The position numbers and the translations under genes were made by a program. A stretch of 64,000 nt of DNA from a virus: positions 1 to 64,000 of IMG/VR virus record IMGVR_UViG_3300030419_003589. One strand, written 5' to 3'. The notes under the pieces are model-generated. The model was not told where the DNA came from, made no database searches, and saw only the letters and a program-made list of their open reading frames with translations. Positions within the stretch are counted from its first letter, which is position 1, and each line of letters opens with the position of its first letter. This document shows positions 52,396 through 60,683 of this stretch, in pieces.

Positions 52396-53159
52396 TATTC
52401 AACCTCTATAAAGCGTTTTGATTTAGGCGGAAACTTGTTACTGATTTTATTTAGAAGTGCAATGACTTCCTCAGCAAGTTGTTCCCGCTTACTCAAAGAT
52501 TCCTGTCCCAGTGATTTTACGCGAATCACTGCATATCCTTTACTCAAAAGGGCTCCACTTTTTCTCAGGTCGGCGTTAATTTGCTTTTGAAGCTTGTCTT
52601 CGCCCCATATTGGGAGAAAGTGACTAGGCCCGTCTACTTCTATAATAGTCTTCAAATCCGGAATATACAAATCAATTTCTAGATTTTCTGCTGGTATTAT
52701 TACTTGATGCATTCTGACTGAGTATCCAGCGCCATGCAATCTTTCCTGCAAGAACTTTTCCAGCTTTGATCCTTCCTTGGCAGACCTCTGTATCGCCTGC
52801 ACCCTTTTTTGTTTCATACTTTCTTTTTGTGTTGCTGACATTCCATTCCATCTGTCTCTAGCCTGTTCAGATCTTTTCTTTCTCTCCTTATCGCTCATCT
52901 CTTCCCAATAGGAAGATAATCCAGAGCTGATCTTTACCTTCTCTGCCAGAGTTCTGGTTTTGCCCTTCGTCGGGTGATCTCTTCTTCCGCTTTTCAGCGC
53001 GTTTGACTGGGCTGAACTTTTCGACTTTAATTCGTGCCCATGCTTCTTCAGAGTCCTTCTTACTTTATTAGGGTACGTATCTAGCAACTCCGCTATTTGA
53101 TATGTACTCATATTCTGCTTGTTGTACATTTTTATAACTTTTTTCTCAAAATCGTTCAT
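52395..53159 (-). CDS. HTH plus DUF559/Vsr-like nuclease
   Basis: 254 residues. Residues 5-40 (FEKKVIKMYNKQNMSTYQIA then ELLDTYPNKVRRTLKK) form a helix-turn-helix. A basic, Lys/Arg/Gln-rich linker (50-125) follows, containing DRWNGMSATQKESMKQKR, a NUMOD-like DNA-contacting style. The C-terminal domain has Glu134, Asp163 (EIDLYIPDLK) and Glu174-Val-Asp176 (TIIEVDGPSHF), the DUF559/Vsr-like variant of the PD-(D/E)XK fold, and then AVIRVK. This layout suggests a site-specific or homing-type endonuclease. Overlaps on both sides show it is settled in the operon. Exact target unknown. Confidence 0.65.
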   Translation of the reverse strand: MNDFEKKVIKMYNKQNMSTYQIAELLDTYPNKVRRTLKKHGHELKSKSSAQSNALKSGRRDHPTKGKTRTLAEKVKISSGLSSYWEEMSDKERKKRSEQARDRWNGMSATQKESMKQKRVQAIQRSAKEGSKLEKFLQERLHGAGYSVRMHQVIIPAENLEIDLYIPDLKTIIEVDGPSHFLPIWGEDKLQKQINADLRKSGALLSKGYAVIRVKSLGQESLSKREQLAEEVIALLNKISNKFPPKSKRFIEVE

Positions 53160-53593
53160 TATAGTACCTCTGAAAAACTTTTAACGGTAAAATCTTCTAG
53201 TAGTTTTGGCTTCTTTCCGGTTACACGATATACGTATTTTTGATCTTCGGCATTCTCTGTAATAATTTCAATCTTATTAGAGACATCTATCAGAGACATA
53301 ACGTCTACTTCATCTTCATTGTATAAATAGTACAACTCAAACTTATTGGTAGCCTCAAGTGCGTGACGGGTTGCATCCAGTGTAGTAGTCACCAGATTTC
53401 CGGTGAAGTACCATATATCTGTAGAATTAAACATGCCAAAGTCTGTCTTGATTGGATTGTAGTCTATGTTGTCGTAGAACAAAGATGCGTCATCAAGTTC
53501 TCCGTTTTTTAGACCGGCATTTAACGCAGAAAAGATCTTTTGGTTGCTGCCTTTTTCGGGACTCATAGACCCCACGTAAAACCCTAGGTTCAT
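53159..53593 (-). CDS. small protein of glycan operon, unknown function
   Basis: 144 residues beginning MNLGFYVGSMSPEKGSNQ, from the ATG that overlaps the previous stop (ATGA) and follows AAAGGAG; the longer frame starting at 53617 lies within the upstream gene and is rejected. It has an N-terminal GFYVGSMSPEKGSN loop, then FGMFNSTDIWYFTGNLVTTT and a C-terminal beta part. The GxYxGSMSPExG start resembles the N-terminal domain of some glycosyltransferases but no catalytic residues are seen. It may be a glycosyltransferase-related subunit; unproven. Confidence 0.45.
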   Translation of the reverse strand: MNLGFYVGSMSPEKGSNQKIFSALNAGLKNGELDDASLFYDNIDYNPIKTDFGMFNSTDIWYFTGNLVTTTLDATRHALEATNKFELYYLYNEDEVDVMSLIDVSNKIEIITENAEDQKYVYRVTGKKPKLLEDFTVKSFSEVL

Positions 53594-54537
53594 TTCTTTT
53601 GCTCCTTTAAGAACCACTCTATGGTTCGCTGAAGTCCTGTTTGTAAATCTGTTTTGGCTTTAAAGCCTAATTTTTCTTTTGCCTTACTCACGTCTAAACA
53701 GCGTCTTGGTTGACCATCGGGCTTAGACGTATCATAAAGTATATCCCCTTCAAATCCCATCTGCTCCGCTATTTCGGTAGCGAGGTTCCCAATGGTAATC
53801 TCACTCCCACTTCCAATGTTGATAGGCTCCGGACCAATGTCATTTTGAATAGCTAGAGCTATTGCTTCACAGCAGTCTGGGGCATATAAGAACTCTCTGG
53901 AAACCGTACCCGTCCCCCAAAGGGTAACCTCACGCTTATGATCCCTCATTGCATTATAAAACTTTAAAATAAGGGCTGGTATAACATGGCTACTAGTTAA
54001 ATTAAAATGATCGTATGGGCCATACATGTTTACAGGAATAAGGTTTACACCATTCATTCCGTACTGCTCATGATATGTACTCAAGAGCTTCATTAACGCT
54101 TTCTTTGCGATGCCATACGGGGCATTTGTTTCTTCTGGGTATCCATTCCACAGCTCTTCTTCTTTGAAGGGAACTGGTGTAAATTTAGGATACGCACAGA
54201 CTGTACCTAGTAGTATAAATTTTATGGGCTTATATTTATCGCTATACAATCTAGCCCGCTCTATCATATTAGCACCCATAACTAAGTTCTCATACATGAA
54301 CTTTCCGGGATTTTCTTGGTTTGCACCAATCCCGCCCACGCTTCCGGCGGCATGAACTATCACATCTGGTTGATAATATTCAATAGCCTTCCTGCACGCC
54401 TGTTGGCACCGTAAGTCGTACGGATCAGATCCGATTGATCTTATCAGTAGTTCTGTATGTTCAGAGAGAAATTTAGGTAGATGTTTGCCGATGTTCCTAC
54501 CTAAAAATCCCGTCCCCCCAGTAACTAATACTTTCAT
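53590..54537 (-). CDS. fcl: GDP-L-fucose synthase-like epimerase/reductase
   Basis: 315 residues from ATG 54537 (AAAGGAAA upstream). The Rossmann nucleotide loop is GGTGFLG (7-13). The catalytic set of the family is GxVCAYP (Cys114) with Tyr141-x3-Lys145 (APYGIAKKAL) and SSHVIPALI, the last holding the proton-donor His. One key residue differs: the catalytic Ser of the LGSSCIYP motif is Thr112 here. The expected reaction is conversion of GDP-4-keto-6-deoxymannose to GDP-L-fucose. The partner GDP-mannose 4,6-dehydratase (Gmd) is not in the window. It could also act on a related keto-deoxy sugar nucleotide. Confidence 0.7.
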   Translation of the reverse strand: MKVLVTGGTGFLGRNIGKHLPKFLSEHTELLIRSIGSDPYDLRCQQACRKAIEYYQPDVIVHAAGSVGGIGANQENPGKFMYENLVMGANMIERARLYSDKYKPIKFILLGTVCAYPKFTPVPFKEEELWNGYPEETNAPYGIAKKALMKLLSTYHEQYGMNGVNLIPVNMYGPYDHFNLTSSHVIPALILKFYNAMRDHKREVTLWGTGTVSREFLYAPDCCEAIALAIQNDIGPEPINIGSGSEITIGNLATEIAEQMGFEGDILYDTSKPDGQPRRCLDVSKAKEKLGFKAKTDLQTGLQRTIEWFLKEQKK

Positions 54538-54553
54538 AGTAGATTTGTTTCCT

Positions 54554-54919
54554 TTAGATCCAAGTTGTTGTTTTTGGAGGAGTGTTATCATCTGAATCAA
54601 CTTCTGAATCGACTTCTGGAGTTGGCTCTGGAGTTGGCTCTGGGGCTGGAGAATATACTGATGGATTATCTACTCTATCTACAATATCTTTGAGGGATGA
54701 GAAGACTACAACATCTGAACCGAAACTGTACTCTTTGTATCTTCTAGCGTCTGCAAGGGGTAGCGCCCTGTAGTTGCCCACCACTTCTCGGAATTTGTTC
54801 TTACTTTCGCCCTTGTAGGCAATAACGTCCAAATCTCCAAGATGAAGATTGGCTTCCTCTGGGGTAACAACCAAGACAGCATTGTCTCCGGATAGGTATT
54901 TGTCTAGTTTTTCACTCAT
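54554..54919 (-). CDS. small acidic protein with Pro-Glu-Pro-Thr tail
   Basis: 121 residues. The N-terminal 90 residues look globular (AVLVVTPEEANLHLGDLDVI, then SFGSDVVVFSSLKDIVDRV), with no known motif. The C-terminal 30 residues are a PEPTPEPTPEVDSEVDS tail encoded by two adjacent pairs of 12-base tandem repeats. It overlaps the ketoisomerase gene by four bases (ATGA). Function unknown; the tail suggests a flexible, acidic linker. Confidence 0.45.
   Translation of the reverse strand: MSEKLDKYLSGDNAVLVVTPEEANLHLGDLDVIAYKGESKNKFREVVGNYRALPLADARRYKEYSFGSDVVVFSSLKDIVDRVDNPSVYSPAPEPTPEPTPEVDSEVDSDDNTPPKTTTWI
54593..54641 (-). repeat. 12-base tandem repeats in the acidic tail
   Basis: On the + strand, TGAATCRACTTC occurs at 54593-54604 and 54605-54616, and GGAGTTGGCTCT at 54618-54629 and 54630-54641. 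They encode the SEVD and PEPT units of the 54554 gene on the other strand. Units of 12 bases keep the frame and can change in number by slippage. Confidence 0.8.
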
Positions 54920-55308
54920 TCTTTGTTCTCCTTTATTATTTGTAAGAATTGATCGTAATCTTTTATATATTCTTTATCGTCATGCTCTTCGGAGCATAAG
55001 ACTAGAAGTATATCATTTCCAGTGAGGTATTTTTGGTATCCCCACGTCAGTGTGTCCATGAAAACAGCATCCCCCTCTTTTAATATGAACTCAGAAAAGG
55101 TAGAATTGCCTCTGTCGAGCGTGGCGTGGATTCTTCCCTTGACGCAAACAAGAAGTTGTTTATCTCTCAAGTGTGCGTGATGGCCACGAACGTCCCCTTT
55201 TGGAACATCAGTAACATAGAAAAATCTTTTAGGCTGAAAGTCCGAGAATTTGTTGAGCGCAAATAGGCTTCCATTCTCTCCTTTAAACGCCTTTAAACTT
55301 TTTAGCAT
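54916..55308 (-). CDS. fdtA: dTDP-4-keto-6-deoxyhexose ketoisomerase (FdtA-like)
   Basis: 130 residues of WxcM/FdtA cupin type. The signature RGHHAH (41-46) and the following strands with KQLLVCVKGRIHATLDRG fit the 3,4-ketoisomerases that convert dTDP-4-keto-6-deoxyglucose into the 3-keto isomer. The two His in RGHHAH match the catalytic pair. It begins 26 bases inside the aminotransferase gene, an overlap that both reading frames use. Together with RmlB and the aminotransferase it would give a dTDP-3-amino-3,6-dideoxyhexose. Whether the product is the galacto (FdtA) or gluco (QdtA) isomer cannot be told. Confidence 0.75.
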   Translation of the reverse strand: MLKSLKAFKGENGSLFALNKFSDFQPKRFFYVTDVPKGDVRGHHAHLRDKQLLVCVKGRIHATLDRGNSTFSEFILKEGDAVFMDTLTWGYQKYLTGNDILLVLCSEEHDDKEYIKDYDQFLQIIKENKE

Positions 55309-56203
55309 AGTGTATTACTTTTTCAACCTCCTTAAAAGTAAGTTCCTCGTGGAACGGTAGGCTAGCGGTTGTTGTCGATGTTTTTTCAGATTTAGTCAAA
55401 TCAGCGTGTGTAACTTCATAAGGCCTGAAGGCCTTTCCGTGACAGTGCTCATAATGAATACCGCATCCAATTTCTTCTTCCAGCATCTTAGCCAAAAAAC
55501 TATGGTTGTGTTTGACTTCGATTCTGTAGAGATGTCTACTTTTATTATTATAGCCGAAAGCAGAGTTATATACAGAATTAATTTTCTCTAAAACCTCATT
55601 TTTCTCATCTAATTTTTTCAGGTTTTCGTTTGCTACATGGGCCTGAAAAGATGTCCAGTGCATCTTGTATCCTGCTTTGATATGCTTTCTGTTCCAGCTA
55701 TCCTTATCTAAAAAGGTGCCGTTCATTGTCATAAGTTTAAAGTAATCAATTTTATCCTTATTATTAGATACCACGATTCCTCCGTCGCAACCGCTTACAG
55801 GTTTTGTAGGGTAAAAACTAAATACCATAATTGCATCGTCTTTGCCCAAATCCGCGTATTGGTTTTTGGTAACTTCTTGGGCGGAATCAAATATATCGTC
55901 ATGTAAATGATAGCAGCTCCCCACCCATTTCTCATCATTATAGAATCTTATTTTATGCCCCGCGTTAGCCACCATGTTGGGTACAACTACAGGGATAGTA
56001 CTCGGAACTTGAATTACCTGAGATTCAAATCTTTTGAGAGCAAGATATAACAGACTTGAGGCACTGTTTGCGGTGCAGGCATACTTTGCCCCCACGTATT
56101 CAGCAAAGTTTTCCTCGAATTTCCCAACAATGCTTCCGTGGAGCAAATGTGAAAATTCTGAAGTGTCAATTCTATGGTTGGGGATATTAAATAATTGTAT
56201 CAT
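55283..56203 (-). CDS. DegT/DnrJ-type aminotransferase
   Basis: 306 residues, shorter than the usual 360-380. The PLP lysine is Lys134 in FSFYPTKPVSG, followed by CDGG; the nearby FDSAQ with Asp106 matches the cofactor-binding Asp. The start (IPNHRIDTSEFSHLLHGSIV then GKFEENFAEYVGAKYACT) and ANSASSLLYLAL are typical of the sugar aminotransferase family. It directly precedes the FdtA-like gene, so the likely reaction is transamination at C3 of a dTDP-3-keto-6-deoxyhexose (FdtB/QdtB type). The shortening comes from the missing C-terminal third, so activity should be treated as likely but unproven. Confidence 0.7.
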   Translation of the reverse strand: MIQLFNIPNHRIDTSEFSHLLHGSIVGKFEENFAEYVGAKYACTANSASSLLYLALKRFESQVIQVPSTIPVVVPNMVANAGHKIRFYNDEKWVGSCYHLHDDIFDSAQEVTKNQYADLGKDDAIMVFSFYPTKPVSGCDGGIVVSNNKDKIDYFKLMTMNGTFLDKDSWNRKHIKAGYKMHWTSFQAHVANENLKKLDEKNEVLEKINSVYNSAFGYNNKSRHLYRIEVKHNHSFLAKMLEEEIGCGIHYEHCHGKAFRPYEVTHADLTKSEKTSTTTASLPFHEELTFKEVEKVIHYAKKFKGV

Positions 56204-56724
56204 TTTATTTTAAACTGAAACATTTTTCCACAGGAACCTACATGCTCTAACATGTCTCTAATAGACTGGTATTCCTCCCTTTCAAAGTCATGGACAAAGA
56301 TATGAGAGTTCTCGTGGCATAGTTCATTACAAATTTTAGCGCACTCAACTCTAGCTCTCCCGTCAATTATAACAACATCATAGGGAGCCCCCTTTAGGGC
56401 TGATTTAATGTATGTTTCAAACTCTTCGTAACTCCCGTCGTTACCTTCGCTACGCTGGTTCTCATGTGGCCCTTCTATGTAGTCTAGATCGGGTTCCGCC
56501 AGTATAAGCTCTACATTCTCTGGAAGCGCTGGTTTTAACTCATCGTACCAAGCCTTCTGGTGCTCTACGGAAACTACCGACTTGGCAATCTCAGACAATT
56601 TAACTGTAGATCTTCCTGAGCCATACTCTAGTACTCGGCTTTCTTTATTTATAAACCAATGAACAAACTCGTGTTCTGCCTGTTCTGTTATTGCCGACCC
56701 GTGCTCATATTTACTACTTAACAT
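56200..56724 (-). CDS. class I SAM methyltransferase-like protein
   Basis: 174 residues. Motif I is RVLEYGSGRST (30-40) and a later YDVVIIDGRARVECA (about 114-128) is the motif IV position; the ending has HIFVHDFEREEYQSI. The pattern matches small Rossmann methyltransferases found in surface-glycan loci. It overlaps the aminotransferase gene by four bases. Substrate unknown, probably a sugar or glycan precursor. Confidence 0.65.
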   Translation of the reverse strand: MLSSKYEHGSAITEQAEHEFVHWFINKESRVLEYGSGRSTVKLSEIAKSVVSVEHQKAWYDELKPALPENVELILAEPDLDYIEGPHENQRSEGNDGSYEEFETYIKSALKGAPYDVVIIDGRARVECAKICNELCHENSHIFVHDFEREEYQSIRDMLEHVGSCGKMFQFKIK

Positions 56725-56725
56725 A

Positions 56726-57487
56726 TTATTTTAGCTCCATATAACAAATCCAAGTATAGTCTAGTTTTTCTAGATAGAAGGTTTGATATTGCAGGACATT
56801 AAGTTCTGATAACAAAGGCTCTGGTGTACCGTAATCTTCCCCAGACCACTCATCTCCCCACCTTGTAATTTCAGCCTTAAATATTGGGTTCATCTCTTGA
56901 TATACCTTTAGATTTTCCATCAAGAATTTAAAATCATCTGGATTACTCTGGTGCTTAGTTCTTTGTCCGGCAACATCAATTATGTAATCCTTCTGACTTA
57001 GTATCTTCTTGGGCGTATAACAATCTCCTTGGGTGGCGGGATAGTTGTCTTCTAGTATAATCCTCTTGAAGCCGAGCTGTTTACATTTTTTGATTCTGGG
57101 TAGACAATTCTGATGGTCGTCAAAGAACACCAAGGTGTGTTCTGGATCTACTTTTGATTTCCAGTCTATATCCAAGAAATCCTCTGTTTCATAGTCAACT
57201 ACGTCAGATGTCCAAATCCTATATTGTGGGGCTGGGTCTATTGATATAACTTTGGTATCCGGACTGGCAATTTGGAGAAACCAAGTTCCTAATCCCTTCC
57301 AAACACCGCTTTCAATCAAGAACTTAGGCTTTATCTTTTTCACCATGTACCAAGCGGGGAACATGTGTGGGGATTTCATCCCTCCTGTATTATCGAAAAT
57401 TGGCCTATTTTCCCAAAGCTCCTTAAACTCATCTAAGTATTTGAGCATATCGTGTTTTTTAAATCTTATTTCTAACATGTCTATCAT
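56726..57487 (-). CDS. SAM-dependent methyltransferase-like (CmcI-related) protein
   Basis: 253 residues. The SAM-binding loop is FLIESGVWKGLGT (56-68), followed by VISIDPAPQYR and LVFFDDHQNCLPR (119-131), the order seen in the cephalosporin-hydroxylase/CmcI-like methyltransferases. The C-terminal half is unique and aromatic. It lies between two other methyltransferase-like genes with overlaps or one-base gaps, so the three may act on successive sites of one glycan. Confidence 0.65.
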   Translation of the reverse strand: MIDMLEIRFKKHDMLKYLDEFKELWENRPIFDNTGGMKSPHMFPAWYMVKKIKPKFLIESGVWKGLGTWFLQIASPDTKVISIDPAPQYRIWTSDVVDYETEDFLDIDWKSKVDPEHTLVFFDDHQNCLPRIKKCKQLGFKRIILEDNYPATQGDCYTPKKILSQKDYIIDVAGQRTKHQSNPDDFKFLMENLKVYQEMNPIFKAEITRWGDEWSGEDYGTPEPLLSELNVLQYQTFYLEKLDYTWICYMELK

Positions 57488-58167
57488 GATTTTTTTCCTT
57501 TTAGATAGAAGCCCGTTGGATAATTACCTTCTGAGTCAGCCAAGCTTGAAATACCGTTCCTCAAGACGGGGAACATTTCATAATTGTGAGACTCAGCTAC
57601 TTCGATGAAATCATTATAATTGTGATAATATTGAACTGTTTTTATCTCGCGATAAGCTTCGTATTCCACATAATAACTGGGCTCATTGGTAAATTGCATT
57701 CTTTGTAGGTATAAATTGTGTGGTTTTAAATTGAGTAAAAAACTTAATGCCTCGTCCCCATCAGGCATAACATCGAATACAGCACCTTCTAATATACATT
57801 CATATTTCTGTACAATCTCTTCAGTTAGTTGCCAGAGGTCTTGAACGAAGAATTTTTCAGGAGTTCCCCACTGCCTCTTTGCTATGTCAATTGCTTCTTC
57901 AGAGTAATCAGAACCATTGTACTCCACGCCGTTAATGTGACGTTCTATTACCTGTGACGCTGCTCCTACTCCACACCCAATTTCTAGAACGGTTTTGGGC
58001 CGAAAGTGTTCGAGCACGCTCTTCAACTCTAGCCAATGAGGGGGGTATGAAGCCTCGATTATCACAGCGCTTTGATTACTACCGAGTTGCTCAAGATTTA
58101 AAGACAATTGCTTCTCGAAAACCGCCTTGTTTTTCCAAGATTCTTTTAGTTCGTTAAAGTTTGCCAT
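57484..58167 (-). CDS. class I SAM methyltransferase
   Basis: 227 residues with LEIGCGVGAA (61-70) as SAM-binding motif I, then GSDYSEEAIDIA as motif II and a C-terminal beta sheet. The gene begins within the last 14 bases of the preceding glycosyltransferase gene, with GGAGG upstream of its ATG. Typical of sugar or lipid methyltransferases; the substrate is unknown. Confidence 0.7.
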   Translation of the reverse strand: MANFNELKESWKNKAVFEKQLSLNLEQLGSNQSAVIIEASYPPHWLELKSVLEHFRPKTVLEIGCGVGAASQVIERHINGVEYNGSDYSEEAIDIAKRQWGTPEKFFVQDLWQLTEEIVQKYECILEGAVFDVMPDGDEALSFLLNLKPHNLYLQRMQFTNEPSYYVEYEAYREIKTVQYYHNYNDFIEVAESHNYEMFPVLRNGISSLADSEGNYPTGFYLKGKKS

Positions 58168-58969
58168 AAATTTCCTCCATCAGCGACTTTGCTCCGCCCT
58201 GAAAGTGCAAGGAGTTAAATTTTATATCTTTCTTTAGTCTATTATTGTAGACGAAGGCACTCCCATCTGTAACCTTGACTTTTTTAACACCATTTTCAAA
58301 CTCAAAGTCCTGATCAGACACATTAATATTATGGTCGTAAGTTGAGTCGTCTATGATCGCCATCATTTCGCCAACCCTTCCGGGGCCACCGCCAAACTCT
58401 GAATGGTAGTGGAAGTACTCTAGAAGCGTCATGTCGCATACGCCACCCGGAAGTTTATACCTACGCCTAACCTCAAGATGTGAGGCGATCTTATTGTAGT
58501 GGTACCCACCCTTGTCGGAGTAGATGCTCATCAGCATGTCGCAAAAGTTATTTATACCTTCTAGTGTCATAAATGATGTATGGCCCGAAGTCCTGTGGAC
58601 TAAAGACATCGTGTAGTCACTGAAATTTTTCCACCCCTCTGTGGCGCTCTGAAATAGCATAACATCCGAGTCTATGTACATCGCCGCTGGGATCTGGTGT
58701 TTCTCCATAAAATTTCTAAGCATAAACCATCTAGTATAACAAAACAGCTCATAATCTGGTGGAGTTGTGTTCAGATGCACGTATAGATTAGAGAACTCAT
58801 TCACACCCGCCATATCACCTTGTGGATTGACATATGTGAAATTTTCATTATCTATGGATGGGTCAGCAGAACCCAATAGATAAACCTGATTGTTTTTCAA
58901 GGCTTGATTGATACACGTATATAAATATGGCTGCAAGCCACTATGTATGAGTATTACTGGGACTACCAA
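58154..58969 (-). CDS. glycosyltransferase with DxD motif
   Basis: 271 residues. A GT-A-type layout: a short N-terminal strand (VPVILIHSGLQPYL), a central AAMYIDSDVMLF with Asp100-Ser-Asp102 as the metal-binding DxD, and a C-terminal region with NSLHFQGG. It appears to start at TTG 58969, after GAGGGGGG, since no in-frame ATG lies near the correct N-terminus. It overlaps the previous gene by seven bases. Likely transfers a sugar to a growing glycan. Confidence 0.65.
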   Translation of the reverse strand: MVVPVILIHSGLQPYLYTCINQALKNNQVYLLGSADPSIDNENFTYVNPQGDMAGVNEFSNLYVHLNTTPPDYELFCYTRWFMLRNFMEKHQIPAAMYIDSDVMLFQSATEGWKNFSDYTMSLVHRTSGHTSFMTLEGINNFCDMLMSIYSDKGGYHYNKIASHLEVRRRYKLPGGVCDMTLLEYFHYHSEFGGGPGRVGEMMAIIDDSTYDHNINVSDQDFEFENGVKKVKVTDGSAFVYNNRLKKDIKFNSLHFQGGAKSLMEEIYGKL

Positions 58970-59805
58970 TATGTTCCCCCCTCGATGTCGTTAAAGTTAA
59001 CTGGTTTTGTCGAGTTATCTGGTCTACACCAATGATCGTTGTACATAGGGCCAATGTCTGGGTGCTGATCCCATCTTTTTCCCTTTATTCCGAACATAAT
59101 CTGCAAACCTCCTCCTATGTGAATAGCCTGCTTACCTTGAAACCTAGCATAATCTGCCAGTATTAACCCGTATGCTCCGCATCCTATAATGGCCACGTCG
59201 TAATCTATCTCGTCCATTTTGTTCGTCATGTGTTCTACGCCCGTGGCGAAGTTTAGATCTTCTCTGGACGCAGACAGTCCGCCGCCATTTGTTTGGATTG
59301 ACCTGATGGTTTTTAACTCAAATTCAGGCAGCACCTTTTTGTTATCAAATAGCAGCTCTCTTTTGCTATACTGGTTAGTAATATCCTCATCAAACGGATG
59401 TATGACTAACACCTTCTTACCGGCTAAGGCCTCGCTCCAAGGGTTCTCGAAATAGAATGGTTCCAAAAACCTAAGCTCAAAAAATTCGGCTTGGCTGGCA
59501 AATTTTTCTATGACAATGATCTCATCGTACGAATCCATAGACCCCAAGAAATCAACATTCCTTAACGAGTTTGAATAGCAGTCAAAGAAGAAGTCTAGTG
59601 TGCTGTCGTCACTGGGGGCAACGCCAGCGTTGTTGGCAGCGAAGAATCTGGTCGATTCGGAATAAGCCCCGCTTTGAATCTTGTCGGATAGAATCGTTCT
59701 TTCCACAGCCCCGATTTTAGAAGCCACGAAAGGCTCTCCAGAAAGTATCGCCTCTTTGATCTTATCGTTCCCTTGTACTGCCGGTAATGGCTCTGGTATA
59801 CTCAT
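58963..59805 (-). CDS. GT-D-like glycosyltransferase
   Basis: 280 residues. N-terminal FVASKIGAVERTIL (26-39) resembles the first loop of GT-D (DUF1792) glycosyltransferases, and YDVAIIGCGAYGLILADYA and QAIHIGGGLQIMFGIKGKRW (226-245) give the paired conserved blocks of that fold. A third strand KKVLVIHPFDED lies near 130. It overlaps the previous gene by four bases (ATGA). Assigned by block order; sugar donor unknown. Confidence 0.6.
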   Translation of the reverse strand: MSIPEPLPAVQGNDKIKEAILSGEPFVASKIGAVERTILSDKIQSGAYSESTRFFAANNAGVAPSDDSTLDFFFDCYSNSLRNVDFLGSMDSYDEIIVIEKFASQAEFFELRFLEPFYFENPWSEALAGKKVLVIHPFDEDITNQYSKRELLFDNKKVLPEFELKTIRSIQTNGGGLSASREDLNFATGVEHMTNKMDEIDYDVAIIGCGAYGLILADYARFQGKQAIHIGGGLQIMFGIKGKRWDQHPDIGPMYNDHWCRPDNSTKPVNFNDIEGGTYW

Positions 59806-60683
59806 TTAAATTCTCCCAACTCCTTGTTTATTCTTTGATTTATCTTTTCTGGGTCTATAGACTCGGGGTGGCTTCCTGTGAATCGGCCCGTTCTACACTC
59901 TCCGCGAACGCGAGGCTTAAACTCATGAACGCCGTTAAACATGTTCTCTATCTCTATTCTAGTTGATTCGTCGCCTTTTACCCAAGGTAAATAGACATTT
60001 TCAAAATAATTATCTATACAATTTTGCTTTGATACGCTATCCTTATAGTAGCCGACTTTTCTGGCCACCTGTGTTGGGAATACGTATGAATAATGATACA
60101 TAAGCACGTTTGTCATGGCAAAGAAAGTATCGCTATTTATATGCTTACGCTCTATTTCAGATGGGTATTTTATTGTCGGAGGCCTATGGGTCAGCCAAGT
60201 TGATCCCGGCTCATACTTGAATATCCTCAAAAAGTTATCTCTTGCCAACTCAAAGCCTGTGAGATGATGATCTATACCCCCATAGAAAGAACAGCTCGTT
60301 ACGCCAACGCTGGTGGGCTGATGTTCCGAGAGGAAAGCTATGGTTCTCTCCAAGTCCTCTTTCTTATATAGTTCGTCCGAGTCTAGATTCCATAGGTAGT
60401 CTATATCGTCCCTTATGTGTTTCATGTATGCTTTACACTGCTCGTCTTTTTCGGAGTATTGTCCGTGTACAATGCTGATCTTATTATCTGGATCGGGAAA
60501 ATTATCTAGTATCTCGTTCGTCCTGTCGGTAGATGTGGTTCTGCCCTGCCGTTGCCAGTACTCAACTGGCCCCTCTGCTATTAAGATTTGTTCTGCATAG
60601 GGGTAAACCTGCTGTAGACATTCCTCTAAAACATAGTCGCCTTCAAAGACGATCATTCCAAAAGCTATTTTTAAATCAGACAA
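59802..60683 (-). CDS. glycosyltransferase (GT2-like)
   Basis: 293 residues with a GT-A start (IAFGMIVFEGDYVLEECLQQ), a RTTSTDRTNEIL loop and DYLWNLDSDELY with Asp101-Ser-Asp103 as the DxD motif. The C-terminal half has SYVFPTQVARKVGYYKDSVS and a GRFTGSHPE segment. It starts at TTG 60683, inside the end of the rmlB gene. Likely adds a sugar to a surface or virion glycan. Confidence 0.65.
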   Translation of the reverse strand: MSDLKIAFGMIVFEGDYVLEECLQQVYPYAEQILIAEGPVEYWQRQGRTTSTDRTNEILDNFPDPDNKISIVHGQYSEKDEQCKAYMKHIRDDIDYLWNLDSDELYKKEDLERTIAFLSEHQPTSVGVTSCSFYGGIDHHLTGFELARDNFLRIFKYEPGSTWLTHRPPTIKYPSEIERKHINSDTFFAMTNVLMYHYSYVFPTQVARKVGYYKDSVSKQNCIDNYFENVYLPWVKGDESTRIEIENMFNGVHEFKPRVRGECRTGRFTGSHPESIDPEKINQRINKELGEFK

